From positions 1-32,133 of the forward strand of contig JAHJIQ010000028.1 in the NCBI GenBank assembly GCA_018823285.1: a DNA stretch of 32,133 nt, in the 5' to 3' direction. Each line of letters opens with the position of its first letter. Within the stretch, counting starts at the first letter, position 1. Below are positions 1-7,902 of the stretch, piece after piece. The notes below the pieces were generated by a model. The model was not told the origin of the DNA. It made no database searches and saw nothing but the letters and a program-made list of their open reading frames with translations. The position numbers were made by a program, and so were the translations under genes. The DNA is from Pseudomonadota bacterium. Lineage in GTDB: Bacteria > Desulfobacterota > Desulfobulbia > Desulfobulbales > JAGXFP01.

Positions 1-2033
1 ACCAGCTCCTTGTGGTATTCGTAGCGTTTCTCCTCGAACAGGCCCTGCCCGCCTTTGCGCAACGGGATCCTGATCTCCTGCCCGACCATGATCGCCTTGC
101 CGTAGCGGAGACGGTTTTCCTTCCGGATCCTCCAGGTGGGAATGCCGAGCCAGTCCGCATAATGGCCGAGTGTTTCCTCGGCCTCGACCTTGATCACCCC
201 GAACAGCCCGCCCTTATTCGAATACACCCTGGTGATCTGGAGCTGTCCGGTCACCACCTGGGGATTGATGTCGATCAGGAAAAGAGCGCCATCCTCATCC
301 TGCACCGCAACTTCCGGAGTCCCGTTTTCTTCGGCCAGAAGCGGCGGCTGGATGGAATTGCCGTTGCCGGCGAAGAGAAACTCCTGGATCCCGAAAATGA
401 GATCCTGTCCGCCGGCACTGTTGTCCCGCGCAACCCCTTCCCCTTCCCTGACCAGTTCCTCGGACTGCGGCGGATTGCCGGCAAGTTCAGGCCCCCGGGC
501 AACTTCCTCCATATCCTCCATGGCGGCGGTGATGATCGGTCGGTCGGGTTCAGCTTCGACCTGATCCGGAACAGTTATTTCTTCCGCCGGCGGCAAGGCC
601 ACCATCGCGACTTCCGTCACCTCCGCCGACGGCTCGCCACTCTCGGCAGCAACCAGTGTTTTGTAGGATTTACTCAAAACGACCATCTCGGTGCCGAGAG
701 TCGGCAGTCTCAGGTTCTGCCCGGCATAAATGGTTGCGCTTCGATTGAGCTGGTTGGCAAGAACCAGTTCCTGCAGGCTCACCCCATGCATCCTGGCAAT
801 CGAACTTGCGGTATCTCCGCGCCTGACCTCGTAGAACAGGCTCCGCTTCTGGGTTCCACTGAAAACATCTTCAGGCAGATCAGCAGCCAGCCGGACCAGG
901 TCTGCCGAGTCGGACGGCAGGCGCAGAGAGTATCCCCGGGGGATATATTTCTGCCCTTCAAAAACCGGAGACCGGAGAGCCGGATTATATTTCCGGAGCA
1001 AACCCAGTTCAACCCCAAGATGCTCGGCGAGGGCCGCAGGATCGGCGTAACCATCCATTTTCACCTCTCTCGTCGGCCAGGGAGAGTCGAGGGGAAGATC
1101 CCCGAAATACTTCCGGTAATCCCGGGCAACTTCACGGGCCGCCAGAAATTCGGAATAGAAATTCTTTGACGCAAAACCAAAGCCGCGGCCGTCAAAATCA
1201 CGAAAAACATCCTCATAGCCGCCATGCTTTTTCTGGGCCCTGGTCATCCCGCCGACGCCGTGATTGTATGCGGTAATGGCCAGAGGCCAGCTGCCGAGTT
1301 TACGATAATTGTCCTTCAGGAAACGGGCTGCCGCCCGGGAGGCGATGATCGGATCCCGCCGTTCATCGATGGTGTAATCAATCTTCATATACAGTTTTCC
1401 GGTGGAGCGGGTGAACTGCCAGATCCCGGCTGCCCCGAATTTGCTGTAGGCATTGACGTTGTATGATGATTCCACATGGGCGAGATAGGCCAGATCAGAG
1501 GGAACGCCCTCCTCCCTGAAGATCTTCTTGATCCTCTTGAGAAAAGCCCCCGATCGGATCACCCCGTTCCGGAACCGGTCTTTCTGACCCAGCTGGACCC
1601 TGATCGCATCGGCAGCATCCCGAAACCTCTCCCGGGTTGCATTGTCGCCGAAGAGATCCCGCACCCTCCGCTCTTCGGAGGTCGCGGGGGTGCCGCCCCT
1701 GGCCAGCTTCAGGAGAATTTGGCGCAGGTTTTTCCTGATCCGGTCGACCTTGCTGTTGTTCTTCTTGCGCGCCTTGTAGCTGTCGGGGTGATCGAGAGAA
1801 ACAACCTCATACACAATCCCCGGATCATTCTTGTCATGGATGACCCCCTGGGAAAGATCATACCGGGAATAGATATTCTTCCAGAACTCCACATTGGGCG
1901 CTATTTCAGGGAACAGGGGAAAGATGTCCACAGACGCCCTGCAGATGGAGGGCAGTAGAGAAGACGCAAGAACGGCTGCGACAAAAGAGAGCGCAGCCGT
2001 ACGGCAAAGCCATTGATGAATCCGTGAAAACAT
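1..2033 (-). CDS. LysM-containing lytic murein transglycosylase (MltD-like), 3' end off the window
   Basis: I translated this by hand from an ATG at 2033; the frame stays open for 677 codons to the window edge, so the C-terminus is missing. Residues 1-34 look like a signal peptide (hydrophobic stretch, then a likely cut after CRA), so the protein is exported. Residues about 165-290 carry an SLT fold: the catalytic Glu is E188 in HVESSYN, followed by GAAGIWQF and then ITAYNHGVGG, all typical of family 1 lytic transglycosylases that cleave the MurNAc-GlcNAc bond. A LysM peptidoglycan-binding repeat lies near 401-445 and a second LysM-like repeat near 620-665, separated by an acidic, Pro-rich linker. 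This order matches MltD, but the protein is longer than E. coli MltD (about 450 residues). cheW lies 65 bp upstream on the same strand. I see no strong Shine-Dalgarno (SD) at the ATG. The family call is firm; the exact subgroup is not. Confidence 0.88.
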   Translation of the reverse strand, partial: MFSRIHQWLCRTAALSFVAAVLASSLLPSICRASVDIFPLFPEIAPNVEFWKNIYSRYDLSQGVIHDKNDPGIVYEVVSLDHPDSYKARKKNNSKVDRIRKNLRQILLKLARGGTPATSEERRVRDLFGDNATRERFRDAADAIRVQLGQKDRFRNGVIRSGAFLKRIKKIFREEGVPSDLAYLAHVESSYNVNAYSKFGAAGIWQFTRSTGKLYMKIDYTIDERRDPIIASRAAARFLKDNYRKLGSWPLAITAYNHGVGGMTRAQKKHGGYEDVFRDFDGRGFGFASKNFYSEFLAAREVARDYRKYFGDLPLDSPWPTREVKMDGYADPAALAEHLGVELGLLRKYNPALRSPVFEGQKYIPRGYSLRLPSDSADLVRLAADLPEDVFSGTQKRSLFYEVRRGDTASSIARMHGVSLQELVLANQLNRSATIYAGQNLRLPTLGTEMVVLSKSYKTLVAAESGEPSAEVTEVAMVALPPAEEITVPDQVEAEPDRPIITAAMEDMEEVARGPELAGNPPQSEELVREGEGVARDNSAGGQDLIFGIQEFLFAGNGNSIQPPLLAEENGTPEVAVQDEDGALFLIDINPQVVTGQLQITRVYSNKGGLFGVIKVEAEETLGHYADWLGIPTWRIRKENRLRYGKAIMVGQEIRIPLRKGGQGLFEEKRYEYHKEL

Positions 2034-2098
2034 AATAACCAATACTAAATCATAACGCCCTTGACGTAAAGAACAGAGTGCTCATTCAGGTTCCTTCG

Positions 2099-2611
2099 TC
2101 AGGCCGCATCACCCAGGATCTCAACCTCTTCCCTGGTCAGGACATTGTCGATATCGAGCAGGATATTGACATCCCCCTTGACTTTGGCCATCCCGAGAAT
2201 AAAAGCCGTATCAAGCGAAGTCCCGAATTGTGGCGGGGCCTCTATCTCATGTGCCGAGACGTTCAGGACCTCGGAAACAGAATCAACAACCACCCCCATC
2301 TGCAGGTGCCCCTTGCCCCGTTCTATCTCAACGACCACCACGCAGGTCCTGGCGGAATATTCGATTTCTTCCATCCCGAACCGCAACCGCAGGGAAATAA
2401 TCGGGATCACCTTGTCACGAAGATTGATCACGCCCTTGGCATACTCGGGAATATTCGGCACCGCATGGATTTCGAGATTTCCGATGCCGATAATCTCCTT
2501 GACCTTGAGGATACTGATGCCATAAACTTCCGAACCGATATCAAAGGTCAGATATTTCCCCTCAAGACCCTTGCCGGCCACTTTCTCATTCTCTGCTGCT
2601 TTTTTGCCCAT
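2099..2611 (-). CDS. cheW: CheW chemotaxis coupling protein
   Basis: This 170-residue protein is a single CheW (SH3-like) domain. CheW bridges methyl-accepting chemoreceptors to the histidine kinase CheA in the cytoplasmic signalling array. Typical stretches are visible: KYLTFDIGSEVYGISILKVKEI near the N-terminus, then PNIPEYAKGVINLRDKVIPII, and a closing GMAKVKGDVNILLDID. The ATG at 2611 is preceded by a strong AGGAGGAG about 6 nt upstream, which fixes the start. About 15 extra charged residues precede the domain. An extended -10 box lies about 75 bp upstream. No cheA or receptor gene is adjacent, so this may be an accessory CheW serving an array encoded elsewhere. The neighbouring diguanylate cyclase and the distant CheZ-like gene fit a motile organism. 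Confidence 0.93.
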   Translation of the reverse strand: MGKKAAENEKVAGKGLEGKYLTFDIGSEVYGISILKVKEIIGIGNLEIHAVPNIPEYAKGVINLRDKVIPIISLRLRFGMEEIEYSARTCVVVVEIERGKGHLQMGVVVDSVSEVLNVSAHEIEAPPQFGTSLDTAFILGMAKVKGDVNILLDIDNVLTREEVEILGDAA

Positions 2612-2683
2612 GGTCCGCTCCTCCTGGTGGATACCGCTGATCGTTCAATCTCTCCGTGACAATTCAGCCTGGTTACAAAAAAG

Positions 2684-2692
2684 ATTATAGCA
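2684..2692 (-). promoter_or_regulatory. Extended -10 promoter element for cheW
   Basis: On the minus strand this reads TGCTATAAT, a TGn extension fused to a perfect -10 hexamer, about 75 bp upstream of the cheW start. The best -35 is TTGCAG, but its spacing of 19 bp is long, so an extended -10 promoter is the better reading. It lies in the 265-bp gap between cheW and the diguanylate cyclase gene, which otherwise holds no gene I can support. Confidence 0.45.
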
Positions 2693-2876
2693 GGATCGGA
2701 AGTGCAAACTGCAAGAAGAAAATGAACGACGGCGGAAAAATGGGGAACGAATCAACTCTCCAGCTGAAGAGACGTTGGTGGTTTAACCATGAGGTGATCC
2801 AAATCAGGGCGTCTTTTATCGAGGTTGAAAGCCCCGTGCTGACGAGGAAATCATGCGGAGACTTCGTGTCTCATTT

Positions 2877-3899
2877 TCATTCTGCGTTTTCCGGCGAGGC
2901 AAACCCCGTCATTATTTCAACCCGGTCACGACCGTTCTTCTTCGCCTGGTAGAGGGCGCTGTCGACAGCCTGCAGAAAATCATCACCACTCTGACCCTTC
3001 CCGGGCACGATCGAACCCGCCCCCATACTGACCGTAATCCCTTTGATTTTCTCTGCATGCTCATCCCGAAAATCAATTGCGGCGATCCCTTTCCGGATGG
3101 CCTCGGCCACGAAAAGAACCCCCGCCTGATCGGTCTGAGGAAGAACCACCGCAAATTCTTCGCCTCCGTAACGGGCAACAAAATCGACCGGTCTTTTCAG
3201 CTGGGAAGATATTTTCCGGGCCACCTTCTTCAAACATTCGTCGCCGGTCTGATGCCCGTATTGATCGTTAAAAACCTTGAAGAAATCCACATCCAGAAGG
3301 ATCAGTCCCATGTGGCACGATTCACGCCGGGCCCTGCCCCATTCCTTGCCGAACAGCTCATCGAAATACCGGCGGTTCCCGACCCCGGTCAGGCCGTCGA
3401 TATAGGAAAGTCTCTTTAAAGTATTGTTGGCCCTGGTGAGCTGATCGGTCACCTCAAGCAGTTCCTTTTCCCGGGCCTTGCGCTCATCCATCTCATGCTT
3501 CAGTTTCAGGAAGGAACGGACTCTGGAGAGGAATTCGGTTTCGGCTGCCGGTTTGACGATATAATCCATGGCCCCGGCGGAAAAGGCCTCTTCAAGCACT
3601 TTCATTTCGGAAACCTTGGTGACCATCACCACCGGAACATCCGCGAAAAAATCGATACTCTTTATTTTCCTCAGCGCCTCGATCCCGCTCATGCCTGGCA
3701 TGACGATATCGAGCAGGATGATGTCCACATCGAGGTATTTGTGGTCGGAGGAATCAAGACCCAGTAACTTGAAAGCCTCTTCGGCCGATCCGGCGAAATT
3801 GATATTCTGATATCCCTCACCGTGCAGGATTGAACCCAGCAGACCACGGATCGACTCGGAGTCATCGACGACCAGAATATTTTTTTCTTTTCGAACCAT
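2877..3899 (-). CDS. PleD-like response regulator diguanylate cyclase (REC-GGDEF)
   Basis: The protein has 340 residues from the ATG at 3899. An N-terminal receiver domain (about 7-125) shows the acidic pair D12/D13, the phospho-acceptor D64 in LLDIVMPGMSG, and K116 in the VKPA motif. A short coiled linker (about 132-162) leads into a GGDEF domain (about 165-330) that makes cyclic di-GMP from two GTP. The active site reads GGEEF at 245-249, which is a functional variant, and RPVD at 236-239 is an intact inhibitory I-site, so product feedback is expected. Phosphorylation by an unlinked histidine kinase probably drives dimerisation. A longer in-frame extension starting with TTG at 3998 is rejected because the promoter at 3970-3998 lies inside it. 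No kinase gene is next to it. The two PilZ proteins in the window are possible effectors, which is inference. Confidence 0.93.
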   Translation of the reverse strand: MVRKEKNILVVDDSESIRGLLGSILHGEGYQNINFAGSAEEAFKLLGLDSSDHKYLDVDIILLDIVMPGMSGIEALRKIKSIDFFADVPVVMVTKVSEMKVLEEAFSAGAMDYIVKPAAETEFLSRVRSFLKLKHEMDERKAREKELLEVTDQLTRANNTLKRLSYIDGLTGVGNRRYFDELFGKEWGRARRESCHMGLILLDVDFFKVFNDQYGHQTGDECLKKVARKISSQLKRPVDFVARYGGEEFAVVLPQTDQAGVLFVAEAIRKGIAAIDFRDEHAEKIKGITVSMGAGSIVPGKGQSGDDFLQAVDSALYQAKKNGRDRVEIMTGFASPENAE

Positions 3900-3969
3900 T
3901 GAGAGCTCTGTAATAGTAGACAGGAACCTGCCATGCGCTGCGGATGCTTTCCCCTTCGGCAGAATGACC

Positions 3970-3998
3970 ATTGTACCGCGCGGCGCCAGCAGTGTCAA
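3970..3998 (-). promoter_or_regulatory. Sigma70-type promoter of the diguanylate cyclase gene
   Basis: Reading the minus strand, a perfect TTGACA -35 (3993-3998) is separated by exactly 17 bp from TACAAT (3970-3975), one base from consensus. Transcription would start near 3963, leaving a leader of about 64 nt before the ATG at 3899. This is one of the best promoter matches in the window and decides the start of the downstream gene. Confidence 0.72.
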
Positions 3999-4064
3999 TA
4001 AAGCAGGAAGTGCAGCAACAGGACGTGATTTTTTTTTTTACTTTTCTTCATTGCAAGGAAAACC

Positions 4065-4553
4065 ATGAGTTATCAACCGATCATCGGATCCCTAGGTTAT
4101 ATCCTCTCCCCCGACCGTCGGCAGACCCTGCTTGTCCACCGGAACGCCCGCGCCGGTGATGATCACTTCAACAAGTACAACGGTCTGGGCGGCAAGATGA
4201 TGCCGGGTGAAGATATCATGAGCTGTATGAAAAGAGAGATCAGGGAGGAAGCCGGGATCGAATGCCTGGAAACCACCCTTCGCGGCACCATAAACTGGAC
4301 AGGTTTCGGGCCGTCCGGAGAAGACTGGCTGGGGTTTATATTCAGGATCGACAGCTTCAGCGGCTGTCCGCGCAGCAGCAACGAGGAGGGAACTCTCGGC
4401 TGGCACAATATTTCCGACCTAAAAAATCTGCCGATGTGGGAAGGCGACCGTTTTTTTCTGCCTCTGGTCTTCGACCATGACCCCCGGATCTTTCATGGCT
4501 ATATGCCGTACCGTAAAGGCCGCCCGGTGGGCTGGGAATACCAGAGAGTGTAA
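4065..4553 (+). CDS. NUDIX hydrolase, MTH1/8-oxo-dGTP diphosphatase-like
   Basis: This 162-residue protein has a complete Nudix box: G43, five residues, E49, seven residues, then REIREEAGI at 57-65. These are the metal-binding glutamates that hydrolyse nucleoside diphosphate-X substrates to release a nucleotide monophosphate. The segment KYNGLGGKMMPGED just before and within the box resembles MTH1 (WNGFGGK), suggesting sanitation of oxidised purine nucleotides such as 8-oxo-dGTP, but substrate cannot be read from sequence alone. The start is supported by AAGGAAAACC before the ATG. It is transcribed divergently from the diguanylate cyclase and stands alone. The 215 bp after it (4554-4768) show nothing I can support except the hairpin near 4742. 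Confidence 0.85.
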   Translation: MSYQPIIGSLGYILSPDRRQTLLVHRNARAGDDHFNKYNGLGGKMMPGEDIMSCMKREIREEAGIECLETTLRGTINWTGFGPSGEDWLGFIFRIDSFSGCPRSSNEEGTLGWHNISDLKNLPMWEGDRFFLPLVFDHDPRIFHGYMPYRKGRPVGWEYQRV

Positions 4554-4741
4554 TCTGCGGAAGAAAAATGAATGGCCAATATCCAACACGGAATAATCAA
4601 TCTTCAGCGGAATAAAACACCTGCTCGACAATACTCTCACAGATCTTTACCGAAGCGGAAAAAGGAAGCGGGGTATTCGGCCATATTTCGATGTGCCGGA
4701 AACCCCGGGATGAAGTCGATGCTTCTCTAAAAATATCCGAA

Positions 4742-4757
4742 GCCCCCGACCGGGGGC
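4742..4757 (-). terminator. Probable terminator of the cytochrome c gene
   Basis: GCCCCCGACCGGGGGC is a GC-rich self-complementary hairpin 11 bp past the cytochrome stop codon on the minus strand. It is followed on that strand by a T-rich stretch (TTCGGATATTTTT) rather than a clean U-tract, so termination is plausible but not certain. Confidence 0.42.
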
Positions 4758-4768
4758 GTAAGATATTA

Positions 4769-5170
4769 TCACCCGCAATCATCAGCGTCGTTGGCATCAT
4801 AGGTGTTGGCGGCATTCCTGAAGAGATAGTCGTTGACCTTGATCAGATCTTCCTTGCTGATTCCATCCCAGGCGCCGCTCGCGGCACAGGCCGGATAACG
4901 GGTGGCAAAGACCCGGTTCCAGCCTTTCATGGTTTTTGATTCACTGTACAGAAACGGCGCTCCCTTGTCGTTTCCCTGAAAATGGCAGTTCTTGCATGAC
5001 TGAGTAAATATTTTGCTTCCTTCACTCACCCAGCCGCTGTTGTAAAAATCAAGAAACCTGCAGGTCTGGGTCACCTCATCGTACCGCTCTTTCGGGGTTG
5101 CCATGGTGTTTCCAGGCAGACAAGAAAACACCATGGTGATCAGGGCAAAAAGGGAAAAGATCCTCAGCAT
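4769..5170 (-). CDS. Small exported monohaem cytochrome c-like protein
   Basis: The protein has 133 residues from the ATG at 5170, chosen because GGAGGT sits 6 nt upstream; an in-frame extension to 5257 lacks such a site. Residues 1-24 form a signal peptide, so it is periplasmic. One haem-binding motif, CKNCH (59-63), would attach haem c covalently with His as one axial ligand; M79 in the SKTMKGW stretch is a candidate second ligand. Two further Cys pairs (C37 and the late CAAS/DDCG cysteines) could form disulfides. The size and single CxxCH suggest a small electron carrier, but I cannot assign it to a named cytochrome class or partner. No oxidase, reductase or cytochrome maturation gene lies nearby. 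Confidence 0.8.
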   Translation of the reverse strand: MLRIFSLFALITMVFSCLPGNTMATPKERYDEVTQTCRFLDFYNSGWVSEGSKIFTQSCKNCHFQGNDKGAPFLYSESKTMKGWNRVFATRYPACAASGAWDGISKEDLIKVNDYLFRNAANTYDANDADDCG

Positions 5171-5213
5171 CGTTGCACCTCCGTTACCTTTCGGTAAAGC
5201 GAAATTTGATGGA

Positions 5214-5300
5214 CTCGTAAAAAGTCTGATCAGTCCGGATTGCCACCGCTGAATCAATGAGGAAACGGCGCTGTCCGGCCGCCTCGCGGCTTTTTACGAG
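5214..5300. repeat. Inverted repeat, 11-bp arms, possible small dispersed element
   Basis: CTCGTAAAAAG at 5214-5224 is perfectly complemented by CTTTTTACGAG at 5290-5300, 65 bp apart, directly upstream of the cytochrome start. The 87-bp unit has no coding potential. From memory, similar ACTCGTAAAAAGTC ends occur as dispersed intergenic sequence in related genomes, so this could be a MITE-like element; that memory is not verified here. Confidence 0.45.
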
Positions 5301-5337
5301 ACCGGCGAATTAGATCAGTATGAACACCCATGTACAT

Positions 5338-5359
5338 TAATACATTCCCGCATGTATTA
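5338..5359. promoter_or_regulatory. 22-bp palindrome, operator-like
   Basis: TAATACAT (5338-5345) and ATGTATTA (5352-5359) are perfect 8-bp arms around TCCCGC. Outer ACATT and AATGT copies extend the dyad with a 1-2 bp offset. It lies in the 430-bp gene-free stretch 5171-5599 between the divergent cytochrome and TraB-family genes, in a locally AT-rich patch. It could be a regulator-binding site for either gene. I cannot name the regulator. Confidence 0.4.
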
Positions 5360-5599
5360 CAATGTGGTATAAACACAATCTTTTAACTAATTAACTGTTT
5401 ACTTTATTTTCAGTATACATCCATCCAACTCAGGCAGGCAACCACAGAGTATGTGACAACTTTACATTCCGGATATTTCAGGCTCCTGCACGGCAAAAAA
5501 ATGCTCACCCACCACTATCTCTTTGATTTTGCTGTTTACCAATCACACGTAAACATTTATATAGAACCCTTCCAAACAAACTTAAACAACCCTCATAAC

Positions 5600-6799
5600 A
5601 TGCCAGACGATAAAGAGATCATTCACCCCCGGGAATCCAGCGATATCCACCGCCTTGAACACGACGGTCGAAAGATCGTCCTGATCGGTACCGCCCATGT
5701 TTCAAAAAATTCCGCCGATCTGGTCCGAAAAGTCATCGCCGAGGAGCGCCCCGACTCGGTCTGCGTCGAGCTTGACGAAAAAAGATTCGAGTCCCTCTCC
5801 AAGCGGAAGAGCTGGGTCAACCTGAACCTGAAAGAGATCATCTACCGCAAGCAGCTGAGTACCCTGCTGGCAAATCTGGTCCTGGCCGCCTACCAGAAAA
5901 AGCTCGGCGACCAGCTCGGAGTGACCCCCGGCACCGAACTTCTGGAAGCGTCCCGCTGTGCCGAAGAACTCAATATCCCGGTCCATCTCTGCGACCGCGA
6001 TGTCCGAATCACCATGCGTCGGGCCTGGGCCTCCACCTCGCTTTTTAAAAAGAGCTACCTGCTGGCAAGTCTGGTCGCAAGCCTGTTCGACAACTCCCAG
6101 GAGCTCAGTGAAGAGAAGCTCGCCGAACTCCGCAGCTCCGATGTGATCACCGAGCTGATGCAGGAACTGGGCGAGGCGCTGCCCGAGCTGAAAAGGGTCC
6201 TGATCGACGAACGCGACACCTTTCTGGCCGAAAAGATCAAGGCCAGTCCGGGCAAACACCTTGTTGCCGTGGTCGGCGCCGGACATGTGGCGGGAATCAA
6301 ACAATGCCTTGCCGAAGACCGCGCAGGACAACTGGAGGAGATCAACTCGATCCCGCCGGTTTCACCGGTCTGGAAAATCATCGGCTGGTCGATTCCGGCG
6401 GCGATCATCGGTTCTATAATCGCCATCGGCATGCGCAAGGGCGGCAGTGTTGCCGGCGCAAACATCCTCTACTGGATTCTGGCCAACGGTATTCCTTCGG
6501 CCGCAGGCGCAGCGATCGCTCTCGCCCACCCCTTCACCATCATCGGCGCCTTCGTTGCCGCGCCGATCACCAGTCTGACCCCGGTCATCGGCGCAGGGTA
6601 CGTTACCGCCTTCCTGCAGGTTGTATTCCAGCCGCCGCTGGTCGGCGAATTTGAAACGGCCATGCAGGATATGGCATCCTTTACCGGCTGGTGGAAAAAC
6701 CGGCTGCTGCGGGTCTTCCTCGCCTTTCTCCTCCCCGGTTTCGGCAGCTTCATCGGCACCTGGGTCGGCGGGTATGAAATTTTTTCAAACCTGGTCTGA
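5600..6799 (+). CDS. TraB/PrgY family (TIKI-like) membrane protein
   Basis: The protein has 399 residues from the ATG at 5600, chosen because the conserved domain begins about 20 residues later; the in-frame extension upstream to 5453 is AT-rich and unlike the family. GTAHVS at 30-35, a conserved Glu in VCVELDEKR, and VGAGHVAGI near 230 are hallmarks of the TraB/PrgY family, whose eukaryotic TIKI relatives are metal-dependent proteases. PrgY reduces peptide pheromone activity in Enterococcus. The last 130 residues hold about four hydrophobic segments (WSIPAAIIGSIIAIG, ILANGIPSAAGAAIALAHPF and two more). The soluble part would therefore be anchored in the inner membrane. Its role in this organism is unknown. 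It starts a tight plus-strand run with yhbY, cmoA and cmoB (gaps of 1-15 bp). No SD is evident. Confidence 0.85.
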   Translation: MPDDKEIIHPRESSDIHRLEHDGRKIVLIGTAHVSKNSADLVRKVIAEERPDSVCVELDEKRFESLSKRKSWVNLNLKEIIYRKQLSTLLANLVLAAYQKKLGDQLGVTPGTELLEASRCAEELNIPVHLCDRDVRITMRRAWASTSLFKKSYLLASLVASLFDNSQELSEEKLAELRSSDVITELMQELGEALPELKRVLIDERDTFLAEKIKASPGKHLVAVVGAGHVAGIKQCLAEDRAGQLEEINSIPPVSPVWKIIGWSIPAAIIGSIIAIGMRKGGSVAGANILYWILANGIPSAAGAAIALAHPFTIIGAFVAAPITSLTPVIGAGYVTAFLQVVFQPPLVGEFETAMQDMASFTGWWKNRLLRVFLAFLLPGFGSFIGTWVGGYEIFSNLV

Positions 6800-6814
6800 A
6801 ATCTCAAGAGCCGG

Positions 6815-7165
6815 ATGTTACCGGCAATGGATCCAAAAATGGCAAAAAAGATGATCAAACAGTCCCCCCTCAATTCCCGGCAGAAAAAGGTTCTTCGCGG
6901 CCTCAGCCACCATCTGACCGTGAAGGCCATGCTCGGCCGTGAAGGGCTGACCGATCAGGTCGTCAAATCGGTCCTTGCGGTGCTTGCCGCCCATGAGCTG
7001 ATCAAGGTCAAGGTTCAGGAGAACTTTCCCCACGACCGTAAAGAGGCCGCCGTGATGCTGGCCGATAAAACAGGGGCGGCGCTGGTCCAGCTGGTGGGCC
7101 GGATCATCACCCTCTACAAGGGGAATCGCGATCTCCCCGAGGACCAACGCATCCCCCTCCCCTGA
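6815..7165 (+). CDS. YhbY/CRM-domain RNA-binding protein
   Basis: This 116-residue protein is a single CRM (YhbY) domain. LNSRQKKVLRGLSHHL, then LGREGLTDQVVKSV and HELIKVKV match the family core, and the surface carries the expected basic residues. E. coli YhbY binds pre-50S ribosomal particles, so a role in ribosome assembly or RNA binding is likely. It begins 15 bp after the TraB-family stop and ends 1 bp before cmoA, so it is surely co-transcribed with the tRNA-modification genes. The start is uncertain: in-frame ATGs at 6815, 6827 and 6839 are all possible, with AAGAG before the first. Confidence 0.88.
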   Translation: MLPAMDPKMAKKMIKQSPLNSRQKKVLRGLSHHLTVKAMLGREGLTDQVVKSVLAVLAAHELIKVKVQENFPHDRKEAAVMLADKTGAALVQLVGRIITLYKGNRDLPEDQRIPLP

Positions 7166-7166
7166 A

Positions 7167-7892
7167 ATGAAAGATGACATCTATCAGCATAACGGGGTGG
7201 ATCGCGACTTCCGGTTCGACGACAAGGTCGCCGATGTCTTCGACGACATGCTTACCCGCTCCGTCCCCTGCTACCAGACGGTAATCACCATGATCACGAG
7301 CCTCTTAAACCGGGAACTTGCCCCGGGTGATACGGTTTACGACCTTGGTTCTTCAACCGGCAATACCCTGGCGGAACTTGCCCGAAACTGCGTTGTTCCC
7401 GACCTTCGCTTCATCGGCATCGACAGTTCGGAAGCCATGATCAGCAAGGCCCTCCACAAGGCCGAGATGTTTTCTCTGGAGAATCGCCTTACCTTCCGGA
7501 AAGGGGATATCATCGACCTTGAGATTGCCGATGGCGGCGCCATTATCCTGAACTATACCCTCCAGTTCATCCGACCGGTTCTGCGTGACCGGTTTGTGAA
7601 AAAGCTTTACGCCTCACTCCGGCCCGGCGGAATCCTCATTTTAAGTGAAAAAATTATTTCCGCGAGTCCTGAACTGAACCGGGCCTATATCGACTTCTAT
7701 CTTGATTTCAAGCGCCGGAACGGTTACTCGGAAACAGAGATCGCCAGAAAAAGAGAGGCCCTGGAAAATGTCCTGATCCCGTTTTCCATTGAAGAGAACC
7801 GCGAGCTGCTCTCCCGGGCCGGCTTTAAAACCGTCGAAACCTTTTTCCAGTGGTTTAACTTTTCCTCCATGATCGCCATTAAGTCCAGCTGA
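7167..7892 (+). CDS. cmoA: Carboxy-S-adenosyl-L-methionine synthase CmoA
   Basis: At 241 residues this is the usual CmoA length. It is a Rossmann-fold methyltransferase-like enzyme that converts S-adenosylmethionine and prephenate to carboxy-SAM. The SAM-binding loop reads VYDLGSSTGNT, followed by IGIDSSEAM; INYTLQF-type residues appear here as LNYTLQFIRP, and the C-terminal half has YIDFYLDFKRRNGYSETEI, all close to E. coli CmoA. Carboxy-SAM is the donor for CmoB, encoded next (10-bp gap). The start lies immediately after the yhbY stop with no SD, suggesting translational coupling. Confidence 0.95.
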   Translation: MKDDIYQHNGVDRDFRFDDKVADVFDDMLTRSVPCYQTVITMITSLLNRELAPGDTVYDLGSSTGNTLAELARNCVVPDLRFIGIDSSEAMISKALHKAEMFSLENRLTFRKGDIIDLEIADGGAIILNYTLQFIRPVLRDRFVKKLYASLRPGGILILSEKIISASPELNRAYIDFYLDFKRRNGYSETEIARKREALENVLIPFSIEENRELLSRAGFKTVETFFQWFNFSSMIAIKSS

Positions 7893-7902
7893 GCCCCTAG
7901 TC

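Noticed and set aside
12..1169. 385-codon plus-strand open frame at the left end
   Set aside because: It is antisense to the lytic transglycosylase frame, which has a signal peptide, SLT motifs and LysM repeats. The plus-strand translation has no family signature.
2612..2876. Possible c-di-GMP riboswitch next to the diguanylate cyclase
   Set aside because: I looked on both strands for the conserved GEMM core and did not find it.
2656..2952. Plus-strand frame in the cheW-diguanylate cyclase gap
   Set aside because: It overlaps the 3' end of the diguanylate cyclase gene and the cheW promoter, and its translation is low in information.
4597..4815. 72-codon minus-strand frame past the cytochrome c gene
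   Set aside because: It overlaps the cytochrome coding end and the terminator-like hairpin, has no SD, and shows no known motif.
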